Assembly (NCBI GenBank): GCA_002497285.1
Contig: DANJ01000011.1
Coordinates: forward strand, 5,452-69,451
DNA length: 64,000 nt
Origin: Candidatus Pacearchaeota archaeon UBA92
GTDB taxonomy: Archaea; Nanobdellota; Nanobdellia; Pacearchaeales; GW2011-AR1
Direction of reading: 5' to 3'
Part shown: piece after piece, positions 36,227-43,071 of the stretch
How positions within the stretch are numbered: position 1 is the stretch's first letter
Layout: every line of letters starts with the position of its first letter
The notes under the pieces: generated by a model
Databases searched by the model: none
What the model was told of the DNA's origin: nothing
The model's input: the letters and a program-made list of their open reading frames with translations, nothing else
Position numbers and translations under genes: made by a program

Positions 36227-37126
36227 ATGGAAATAAATAAAATATTGAAAAATATCTCCAGAGATGTAGCCAAGGTACAACACGAATCAGGCGTTTTATC
36301 ACAATGGCCAATAAATTCAGTAGAGGCAATGTATTATTCTGGCCCTTTTTTAATCCCAGAAGTAGGGAAAAATTTAATGAGTTGGAAGAATGATCCAAAA
36401 AGTTTATTTGAAAAAGGATTGATGCCCGGAAAACTTTCAGGATTAATTTTTTATTTTTTAAATGAAAAGGCAAAAGAGATGATGGGAGAAGAGAATCATA
36501 AAAATCTATTAATGGGAATTTTATCAAAAATCATGCTATTTAAAAAAGAAAATTATTTTACTGATTATACCTCCAAATCATGGATGCCTGAATGGGATTT
36601 GGATGCTAATCCAAAAAAAGTAGATGTAAAAAAATTAGTATTTTTACTCGATAACTTAACAGAAATGATTAATCCTATTTTTAGATCTAATGGAGTACAA
36701 TTGTTTTTTGATGATAACAATGTTTATCGTTATTATTATAGATTAGAATTAAACAAGAAAATAATTATTGTATCTCCAAAACAAGGTATGAAAATTGATT
36801 TTTTTGAACATATTATTGAACCTGAAAATCTTGATCATTCTCAAGTATTTATTGAAAACGGGGGGGAAATTATCGAAGGAGATTCGAATATTTTATTTGA
36901 AGAAGTAAAAAATAAAATTAAAAAATTAAAAAATTCTAAAGAGTTCAATAGGGAATATGTTATTAACCAAATTTTTGATGCTTTTGATTTTGATATTCCA
37001 GAAGCACAAAAAGGATTTCTTAAAACACCCTTTCCTGAAGAAATAGTTAAATTTTATATGAAAACATGTGAGATTCCAGAAGATAAACTTAGTCAAGGAA
37101 TATATCATATTTTAGGAGGTTCATAA
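36227..37126 (+). CDS. Uncharacterised cargo protein upstream of the His-domain gene
   Basis: This protein of about 299 residues is soluble and charged, with no family recognised. I chose ATG 36227 over the TTG at 36212 because a TATA-like CTTTAAAA lies about 25 bases upstream and would give a leaderless start. The stop abuts the ATG of the His-domain gene with no spacer. In rifampicin phosphotransferase-like enzymes a substrate-binding domain sits between the ATP domain and the His domain. This protein could play that role, but the sequence does not prove it. Confidence 0.7.
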   Translation: MEINKILKNISRDVAKVQHESGVLSQWPINSVEAMYYSGPFLIPEVGKNLMSWKNDPKSLFEKGLMPGKLSGLIFYFLNEKAKEMMGEENHKNLLMGILSKIMLFKKENYFTDYTSKSWMPEWDLDANPKKVDVKKLVFLLDNLTEMINPIFRSNGVQLFFDDNNVYRYYYRLELNKKIIIVSPKQGMKIDFFEHIIEPENLDHSQVFIENGGEIIEGDSNILFEEVKNKIKKLKNSKEFNREYVINQIFDAFDFDIPEAQKGFLKTPFPEEIVKFYMKTCEIPEDKLSQGIYHILGGS

Positions 37127-37447
37127 ATGATACTCAAAGGCATTCCTGCTTCTGAAGGAGAATTTGAAGGAACTCTCAAGATTTTCTCAAAAGAGAAAGA
37201 ATTTAATAAAAATGATATTCTTGTAGCTATCTCAACCTCTCCCGAAATGAGTGCAGAGATGTTAAATGCTGGAGCAGTTCTTACAGAGTATGGAGGATTG
37301 TTATCTCATGCTTCAATATTTTGCAGGGAGATTAAAAAACCATGTGTTGTTGGAATAAAAGATTTATTAAACGTAGTTTCTGATGGTATGAAAGCCAAAA
37401 TTAATGGTAAAAATGGTATTGTTGAAATTAGCCCAAATGAAGAATAA
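37127..37447 (+). CDS. Stand-alone phosphohistidine (PEP-utilising) swivelling domain
   Basis: This 106-residue protein is the mobile domain of PEP-utilising enzymes: PASEGEFEGTLKIF, AGAVLTEYGG, the phosphorylated His61 in LLSHASIF, and REIKKPCVVG. It carries phosphate between active sites. It normally forms part of a large polypeptide; here it stands alone, encoded 6.5 kb from its probable ATP-binding partner at 29667-30611. It starts at the base after the preceding stop and overlaps the nitrilase gene by 11 bases. Confidence 0.88.
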   Translation: MILKGIPASEGEFEGTLKIFSKEKEFNKNDILVAISTSPEMSAEMLNAGAVLTEYGGLLSHASIFCREIKKPCVVGIKDLLNVVSDGMKAKINGKNGIVEISPNEE

Positions 37448-38492
37448 AAAGTGGTATTCAAGACTTTTAAAAAGAGTGAACTTATCAACTACATATGAAA
37501 TATTTAATCTCTTTAAAACTTCGAAATTTGTTGTATTGAAACAAGAAGAATTTAAAAATCATTTCTATAGAGAGATAGCCTTTATACTGGGCCCGTATGT
37601 TTTATGTTTTGCAAAGAATAAGACTATGAAAAATGAATTAGTTTTAAATTGGACAAGTAAAAATCCCCAAATCCCTTTTGGAAAAATTTTCAAAAACAAA
37701 AATACTGAAAGAAAACTGATTGAAAAGACGATCAATAGTAGAAAATATATTGTTTCAGGAGAAATTAATGCTACTATTGAAGAAAAATTTAGAGGTTTAG
37801 AGATTCTTAAGGTTTCGGCCTTTTGCGGAAATGTCATGAATTCTAAGGAGGATATTAATATTTCAAAAAAATTTATTTCAAAAAATAAATCCGATTTATA
37901 TTTATTTCCTGAATCATATCCTTTCTCAAGGATAGTTTTTAATTCAAAAGGATTTCCGGAAGGCACAATATTTGGCAGGTATGGTAACCATGGACCTGAA
38001 ACATACTTTATGAAAAAAAATCCGGTTCAAATAAGCAAGTCTACAGCTTTTGCTGATGAAAAAAAAATAATGAAAAAGGGAAGATTTCCAAAAATAATTG
38101 ATCACAAAGGAATAAAAGTGGCAGTAATAATCTGTTATGATTTATTAAATCCAAGAATCTCCCATTATTTGGCTAATAAAGATATAGACATTGTTTTTAT
38201 TCCTTCCATGATTCCTTCCAATGATGTAGAAAAATGGAAAAAATTTCTTTATGTTAGGGGGCAGGAAATACAATGTCCGTTAATTCTAGCAAGCAATAAA
38301 GACAAAAGGAATATTTGTATCCCAAAAATATTATATTATGATCCTATTGAAGAAAAAGTTAATGAGTATAATAAACCTCAAGTTTTTGAAATTCCATTTG
38401 GAAAATTGAAGATAAAAGAATCCCCAAGAGTACATTGGAGCTGGTTATTGAAGAATAAGGTGTTTGGTCCTTTTTCAAAAGATTTTGATTAA
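37437..38492 (+). CDS. Nitrilase-superfamily carbon-nitrogen hydrolase with N-terminal extension
   Basis: From ATG 37437 (MKNKKWY) the protein has 351 residues. The C-terminal part is a nitrilase fold with the Glu of LFPESYPF (Glu159), a lysine near 214 and the Cys of VIICYDLLNPR (Cys233), giving the Glu-Lys-Cys triad. The first 115 residues do not belong to the usual fold and I do not recognise them. Family members hydrolyse or form amide bonds. It is the last gene of a tight three-gene run, so it likely works on the product of the split phosphotransferase. Confidence 0.82.
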   Translation: MKNKKWYSRLLKRVNLSTTYEIFNLFKTSKFVVLKQEEFKNHFYREIAFILGPYVLCFAKNKTMKNELVLNWTSKNPQIPFGKIFKNKNTERKLIEKTINSRKYIVSGEINATIEEKFRGLEILKVSAFCGNVMNSKEDINISKKFISKNKSDLYLFPESYPFSRIVFNSKGFPEGTIFGRYGNHGPETYFMKKNPVQISKSTAFADEKKIMKKGRFPKIIDHKGIKVAVIICYDLLNPRISHYLANKDIDIVFIPSMIPSNDVEKWKKFLYVRGQEIQCPLILASNKDKRNICIPKILYYDPIEEKVNEYNKPQVFEIPFGKLKIKESPRVHWSWLLKNKVFGPFSKDFD

Positions 38493-39115
38493 TTTTTTGC
38501 TTTATCTATGAACTTTTTAACTTTTAAGAGGTCTCTAAAACCCATGTTGTTTCTAAGGGAAGATTCAGCATCTACAGCATATGGTTTAACTTTACTAATG
38601 GCTCCTTTAACATTTGATTCATTCAAACCTCCTGCCAAGATTATGGGTATATTGTTATTTTTTACAATTTTTTTACTTAGGTTCCAATCATGAACTTTAC
38701 CCGTTCCTCCGAGGTGATGTCCAAGTTTTGAATCAAGTAAAATATAATCTGCCTCACAATATAACTCTATCTTTGATTCATCATTTTTATTAGTAATATG
38801 CACAACAGGTATGATTTTTATATCACAATTTTTTGATAAATATTCTACATTTGTTTTAGTAGGATTCAACAATTGAATTCCCCAGGGAGAAATATATTCT
38901 ATCAAATTCAATAATTTAATTGGATCATCTTCAATAGTTAAAATAATAAATTTTCCTTTATTATTATGGGATATGATCTTTTTAGCTTCGGTTGGATTTA
39001 AACTTAAATTAGTCTCAGGAATCTCTATAAGTAATCCTAAAAAATCAGCCCCATATTCAATAGCCTTTTTTGCTTCATTGCTAGAATGTATTCCACAAAT
39101 TTTTACTTTTACCAT
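38489..39115 (-). CDS. trpF: Phosphoribosylanthranilate isomerase-like protein (TrpF family)
   Basis: From ATG 39115 (MVKVKICG) the protein has 208 residues and a TIM-barrel pattern: KICGIHSS with the general base Cys7, YGADFLGL, LLDSKLGHHLGGTGK holding the acid Asp, and ILAGGLNESNV before the C-terminal phosphate site. TrpF catalyses an Amadori rearrangement in tryptophan synthesis. No other trp gene is in the window, so it may act on a different aminoribosyl substrate here. The longer frame upstream to 39304 is non-coding in character. It overlaps the nitrilase stop by four bases. Confidence 0.85.
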   Translation of the reverse strand: MVKVKICGIHSSNEAKKAIEYGADFLGLLIEIPETNLSLNPTEAKKIISHNNKGKFIILTIEDDPIKLLNLIEYISPWGIQLLNPTKTNVEYLSKNCDIKIIPVVHITNKNDESKIELYCEADYILLDSKLGHHLGGTGKVHDWNLSKKIVKNNNIPIILAGGLNESNVKGAISKVKPYAVDAESSLRNNMGFRDLLKVKKFIDKAKN

Positions 39116-39192
39116 AATCTCAATACGAAAATCAAGTTTTTTAATATTTGTAAAATGCAAAGATTTATATCTTGTAACTATGGAGTAGCAAT

Positions 39193-39762
39193 ATGGCAAA
39201 AAGAATAGAATTTGTTTGTACAGCAAATAATGGGAAAAGTCCGGTAGCATTAGCTGTAGCCAGAAATTATGTTGGAAAAAATGAAAACTATGCATTGTCT
39301 TCAACAGGAACCATGGTTGATGTGATTACAAGGTCTGATGGCAATCAACTTTCTAAATACTTAAACCAATTTTTAAGTGATGCCTATGAGCGAAATATTT
39401 TGTCTACAAAAGAAGTTGAGAATTTAGAAAAGAATCCTAGAGGAATATTAGAAAAATTTCTCAGAAACGAAAGAACAAATAGGGACAGATATCTTACTGG
39501 AATAGGTTTAGAATTTGTAGATTATCCTAATCAAACACATGCAATTGAGGGTGGAGGGATAATTGCTTGTATTGGAGATTCAAATTTAAAGAGAGTTAGG
39601 GAGATATATAACTGTTCAGATCATTCACCAAGAATCATAAATCTAATGGGTGAAGAATATCCTGATGTAAGTAATCAATGGGTGTTAACTTATGATGAGT
39701 TTAGAGATGTAGCAAGAGTGGTGAGAGAAAATACGATTAGATTGATTGAGTTAGATAAATAA
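39193..39762 (+). CDS. Low-molecular-weight phosphatase-like protein with altered P-loop
   Basis: This 189-residue protein begins with IEFVCTANNGKSPVAL, in which the nucleophile Cys and the loop of LMW tyrosine phosphatases (CxxNxxRS) are recognisable, but the key Arg is replaced by Lys. SSTGT follows as in the family. A PDV near the end may supply the acid. The Arg change suggests altered chemistry or no activity on phosphotyrosine. It sits alone on the plus strand next to trpF in the island. Confidence 0.7.
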   Translation: MAKRIEFVCTANNGKSPVALAVARNYVGKNENYALSSTGTMVDVITRSDGNQLSKYLNQFLSDAYERNILSTKEVENLEKNPRGILEKFLRNERTNRDRYLTGIGLEFVDYPNQTHAIEGGGIIACIGDSNLKRVREIYNCSDHSPRIINLMGEEYPDVSNQWVLTYDEFRDVARVVRENTIRLIELDK

Positions 39763-39804
39763 TTTTCTATTTTTTCAAAATGTAAGTCTGCTTTCAAACA
39801 TCTA

Positions 39805-39993
39805 TTACTTTTTGGTTTTAGGTTCCAAATCCCAATATGCACTTTTACAATTAGGGCATATTCTCGGTTTTTCTTTTAACTCGCCCTCAAGTTGCGATAA
39901 TTCAACACGAGGTATCCACTCGTGACCGCACCTTAAACATCTGAAAGCATTAACCTCCTTCTTAATTCTATACTTATCTTTAGTATCTTTCAT
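39805..39993 (-). CDS. Small zinc-ribbon protein
   Basis: This 62-residue protein has two CxxC knuckles (FRCLRCGHEW and PRICPNCKSA) that would bind one zinc. Highly charged ends. Function unknown, possibly regulatory or an accessory of an enzyme complex. It lies between the phosphatase-like gene and the transposase. Confidence 0.72.
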   Translation of the reverse strand: MKDTKDKYRIKKEVNAFRCLRCGHEWIPRVELSQLEGELKEKPRICPNCKSAYWDLEPKTKK

Positions 39994-40108
39994 AGTTTAT
40001 TTAAGTTTAACTCCTTTATATAATTATCGTTTATAAAAACTATGTTAATATTAGTTAATTTTATTATAATGTGGGATATAATTGTATTTTTATCGTCGGT
40101 TATTGTAT

Positions 40109-40168
40109 TTACTTATAAAAGTAAGAAATAGAAAGGTTTATATAGTAGTTATTACTTATATAAGTAAG
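40109..40168. promoter_or_regulatory. Transposase promoter with two near-identical palindromes
   Basis: TTACTTATAAAAGTAAG (40109-40125) and TTACTTATATAAGTAAG (40152-40168) differ by one base and start 43 bases apart, about four helical turns. The second ends directly before the transposase ATG. A TATA-like GTTTATATA lies between them. This looks like an operator for repression of transposase expression. Confidence 0.55.
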
Positions 40169-41431
40169 ATGATAAAAGTAAATAATCAAATACAAACAAC
40201 GGACATAAGAAAACTTAACCGAGAAGAACGAGGTAAGTTAATCTTTGAGAATGGAAGGATTAGACAGAAAGATAACTATTGGGTTGTTGATTCTCAAACT
40301 TCATTTAAAGCATATAAAGTAAGTTTTAATGGACACAAACCAAAATGCACTTGCCCAGATTGTCAAATAAGAAAAGGCAAATGCAAACATATTTTCGCAG
40401 TAGAACTTTATATTAAAAGACAAATAGATGAAGAAGGTAAGATAACAGAAACAAGAGGAGTAAACATAAAACAATATTCTCAAAAATGGTCTGCTTATAA
40501 TAAATCTCAAACAAACGAAAAGTTAATTTTTATGAAATTGTTAAAAGATTTATGTGAGAATGTAGAACAGCCAGAATATAAATTTGGTCGTCCAACTTTG
40601 CCTTTTAGTGATATGCTCTTTGGCTCTGTAATGAAAGTTTATACAGGATTTTCATTAAGAAGATTTATGTCTGATATGAAAATTGCCCACGATTACGGAT
40701 TAGTTGATAATGTGCCTTGTTATTCTTCTCTATCTAATTTTATGAATAAAGAAGAAGTTAAGTCAATATTGGAAAATCTAATAACAATTAGTTCTCTACC
40801 TCTTAAAGAAATTGAAAAAGATTTTGCAGTTGATAGTTCAGGATTTTCAACTTCAAGATATGCTCGTTGGTTTGATTACAAATGGGGGAAAGAAAGAAAG
40901 TATAAAGTTTGGTTAAAAGCACATTTAATTTCAGGAGTTAAAACTAATGTTATTACAGGAGTTAAGATAACAGAAGGACAGGAAAACGACAGCCCACAAT
41001 TAAAAGAATTAGTTAAGAAAACGGCAGAGAACTTTGGAATTTCAGAAGTAAGCGGAGATAAGGCATACAACAGCCGAGAGAATCTTAAAGTTATTGAAGA
41101 AGTTGGTGGAATTCCTTATATTCCTTTCAAAAAGAATGTTACAGGAAAAAGAGGTGGTTGTTCAATTTGGGGTAAGATGTATCATTATTTTATGTATAAA
41201 CACGATGAATTTTTAGAACACTATCATAAAAGGTCTAATTCAGAAACAATTTTTCATATGATTAAAACAAAATTCAGAGGAGATATTAAAAGCAAAAAGC
41301 AGACCGCACAATTTAACGAACTTCTGATTAAAGTTTTATGTCATAATGTTTGTGTTGTAATTCAAGAAATAAACGAATTGGGGGTAAAAGCAGAATTTAA
41401 TCTTGAACAGACAAGAGAAATTTCTGTTTAA
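40169..41431 (+). CDS. DDE transposase with N-terminal SWIM zinc finger
   Basis: From ATG 40169 (MIKVNNQ) the protein has 420 residues. A SWIM finger lies near residues 67-85 (CTCPDCQ, then GKCKHIF). The catalytic core shows the first Asp in FAVDSSGFS, the second in VSGDKAYNS, and the Glu in HYHKRSNSETIFHMIK with spacing typical of IS4/IS5-type enzymes. The protein appears intact. It lies at the right end of the island, 20 bases from the terminal repeat, and is probably the enzyme that moved it. The exact IS family is uncertain. Confidence 0.88.
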   Translation: MIKVNNQIQTTDIRKLNREERGKLIFENGRIRQKDNYWVVDSQTSFKAYKVSFNGHKPKCTCPDCQIRKGKCKHIFAVELYIKRQIDEEGKITETRGVNIKQYSQKWSAYNKSQTNEKLIFMKLLKDLCENVEQPEYKFGRPTLPFSDMLFGSVMKVYTGFSLRRFMSDMKIAHDYGLVDNVPCYSSLSNFMNKEEVKSILENLITISSLPLKEIEKDFAVDSSGFSTSRYARWFDYKWGKERKYKVWLKAHLISGVKTNVITGVKITEGQENDSPQLKELVKKTAENFGISEVSGDKAYNSRENLKVIEEVGGIPYIPFKKNVTGKRGGCSIWGKMYHYFMYKHDEFLEHYHKRSNSETIFHMIKTKFRGDIKSKKQTAQFNELLIKVLCHNVCVVIQEINELGVKAEFNLEQTREISV

Positions 41432-41450
41432 AAAGTATGGACTGATTAGG

Positions 41451-41467
41451 ACTTATTAAACAAAGCC
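41451..41467 (-). repeat. Right terminal inverted repeat, 17 bp
   Basis: ACTTATTAAACAAAGCC is the exact reverse complement of the left end at 29029-29045, located 20 bases after the transposase stop. Confidence 0.8.
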
Positions 41468-41476
41468 TATTAGGCA
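41468..41476. repeat. Right target-site duplication (TATTAGGCA)
   Basis: Nine bases identical to 29020-29028. The uppP stop codon (41470-41472, minus strand) lies inside this copy, so the insertion left the protein complete. Confidence 0.75.
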
Positions 41477-42249
41477 ATACTCAAATAAATCCCAATACTT
41501 GCAGCCAATAACAAACAATAAAGTCCAAACCACATAAAACTTTTCCTATTTACAAGAATATAATTAAAAATGAGGTGTATAGCTATAATTCCTACAATAA
41601 AGCTAGCCAATGCCGCCCAAATCAAATCAGGAGGCAGAGTATTATTCCCTATGGTGATTAAATTTGCTCCAAAAACCACAGGGATTGAAAGTAAAAATGA
41701 AAATTTCATCGCCTCTTTTTCATTTAAGCCAAGCATAATTCCAGAGGATATTGTTGACCCGCTTCTTGATATTCCGGGAATAATTGATAAAGCTTGAGCA
41801 ACCCCAATAAAAAAGGCCCCTCTAAAACCAAGTTTTTCCTGTTTAACCTTTCCTGGAACACTCGCGATAAGCAAAAACATACCTGTAAGTGCAAACCCTG
41901 AAGCTATAATCCCAAGATTAGATAGAACACTGTCAAAATAAGATTTAGCAAAAAATCCAAAAAGCGCTGTAGGCAAAGAAGCAATTATAAGTAAAATGCC
42001 CATTCTTCCTTTCTCACTCCTAAATTTTCCCCTAAGCAATTCTTCAATGATATCAACAATATCTTTTCCAAAATAAACGAAAACAGCCATGAGTGTTCCG
42101 AAATGTAAAGCAACATCGAAGATTAATCCAACTTTGTAATCGAGTAATCTTTCAACTAAAACTAAATGTCCTGAACTTGAAATAGGCAACCATTCAGTAG
42201 ATCCCTGTACGATAGCTAAAATGATAGCTGAAAAAAGTTCGTTTACCAT
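41470..42249 (-). CDS. uppP: Undecaprenyl-diphosphatase UppP (BacA family)
   Basis: This 259-residue integral membrane phosphatase has the two family signatures: VQGSTEWLPISSSGHL near the start and PGISRSGSTISSG in the middle, with about eight hydrophobic segments. It dephosphorylates polyprenyl diphosphate to recycle the lipid carrier, complementing the UppS-type fusion at 8642-9661. Its stop codon lies within the target repeat of the island. A second Met choice is not needed. It is an enzyme of bacterial type that also occurs in archaea. Confidence 0.96.
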   Translation of the reverse strand: MVNELFSAIILAIVQGSTEWLPISSSGHLVLVERLLDYKVGLIFDVALHFGTLMAVFVYFGKDIVDIIEELLRGKFRSEKGRMGILLIIASLPTALFGFFAKSYFDSVLSNLGIIASGFALTGMFLLIASVPGKVKQEKLGFRGAFFIGVAQALSIIPGISRSGSTISSGIMLGLNEKEAMKFSFLLSIPVVFGANLITIGNNTLPPDLIWAALASFIVGIIAIHLIFNYILVNRKSFMWFGLYCLLLAASIGIYLSIA

Positions 42250-42309
42250 GGTTTAGGCAAAAAACTTCTTATTAATAAACTTAATTAGGGTAAAACATAA
42301 CTAACACTA

Positions 42310-42459
42310 TTAAAAAAAAGAAACAACCCGGCATTTCCAGCACAAAGGATCCCAAAAACTAAGGAATCCTGTTTCCTCTTGGATTACCAGGTCGTACTTC
42401 AAATCAAACAAATTTTTGCAATTCAAACAAACCTCTGCTAGTTGGAATTTATTTTCCAT
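42310..42459 (-). CDS. Small zinc-knuckle protein, 49 residues
   Basis: A short frame, ATG 42459 to TAA 42310-42312, encodes 49 residues with CLNC (11-14) and CWKC (41-44), a spacing that suits a single zinc site. A minus-strand TATA-like ATTTATATC (42479-42487) lies 20-28 bases upstream, as for leaderless genes here. I do not recognise a family. Without this gene the stretch 42250-42623 would be empty. Confidence 0.55.
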   Translation of the reverse strand: MENKFQLAEVCLNCKNLFDLKYDLVIQEETGFLSFWDPLCWKCRVVSFF

Positions 42460-42623
42460 ATCAAAAAATAGAAAATCTGATATAAATACTCATAAGCGAT
42501 TCTAAAGCATCCTTCTCCGGACAATCTTGCTTATATACAATAGCACTGAAAAAAGACAAAACATAAACTTATAAGCAGACTCACTGAAAAAGACAACAGG
42601 CGTTTACTAAATGTTAGGAGTGA
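42460..42623. other. Intergenic region with short direct repeat
   Basis: Between the receiver-like gene and the small zinc-knuckle gene. CACTGAAAAA followed by AGACAA occurs at about 42544 and again at about 42582. It also holds the promoter of the zinc-knuckle gene. I see nothing else with confidence. Confidence 0.4.
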
Positions 42624-43037
42624 CTAAAACCCTCTTCTCCTACCCATAATCTCCCTATAAACCTCCTGAACTCTCTCTTCAAAATCTTCTTGTCCAACCG
42701 GACTTTTAGAAAAAAACTCAAAATTACATCTTCCCCATTGTTCAGAAAAGTCTCTTGAAGATATTCCAATTACATAAGCAGTTGGCATTAAAGCTCTATC
42801 TCTAAGCAAACAGCAAAGCTCATAACCTCTAGGCATGTTTCTAGAAAAGCCAAGTTGAGTATCACAGACAAACAAGTCTATCCGAGGCGTGCTATGAACT
42901 AATCTGTCTAATTCGCTTTCACTTGTAGTTTCTTCAACCCTGAAACCTGCAATTATTAACTTAGTTGCATAATGAACTGCCCACTGCGCATCATCATCAT
43001 ATACAATAGCAAATGGGGCGTCTGTAAATGAACTCAT
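42624..43037 (-). CDS. Response-regulator receiver-like domain protein
   Basis: From ATG 43037 (MSSFTDAP) the protein has 137 residues. It has the acidic cluster VYDDDAQW, a phosphoacceptor-like Asp in LFVCDTQLG, and the conserved Lys in FFSKSPV, in the right order for a CheY-type fold. No output domain follows and no histidine kinase gene is in the window. It may be a degenerate or orphan receiver. Located directly downstream of leuS (35 bases). Confidence 0.65.
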   Translation of the reverse strand: MSSFTDAPFAIVYDDDAQWAVHYATKLIIAGFRVEETTSESELDRLVHSTPRIDLFVCDTQLGFSRNMPRGYELCCLLRDRALMPTAYVIGISSRDFSEQWGRCNFEFFSKSPVGQEDFEERVQEVYREIMGRRRGF

Positions 43038-43071
43038 AAAAAGAAAGAATATCAAAAATATATAGAGTTTA

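Larger units (their letters stand above)
29029..41467. mobile_element. 12.4-kb cargo transposon-like island
   Basis: The segment begins GGCTTTGTTTAATAAGT (29029-29045) and ends with its perfect reverse complement (41451-41467). It is flanked by a 9-base direct repeat TATTAGGCA at 29020-29028 and 41468-41476. A DDE transposase gene ends 20 bases inside the right end. No second copy of the terminal repeat was seen near the transposase, so the cargo lies inside the element. The right target repeat overlaps the stop codon of uppP without damaging it. Base use is more AT-rich than outside: hand count of 36901-36960 gives 10 G/C in 60, against 24 in 60 at 27061-27120. The exact ends could shift by one or two bases because of local identity. 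Confidence 0.75.

Noticed and set aside
39994..40168. A second left end just upstream of the transposase (a simple IS inside the island)
   Set aside because: I looked for GGCTTTGTT or a near copy between 39760 and 40169 and found none. The only matching end is at 29029.
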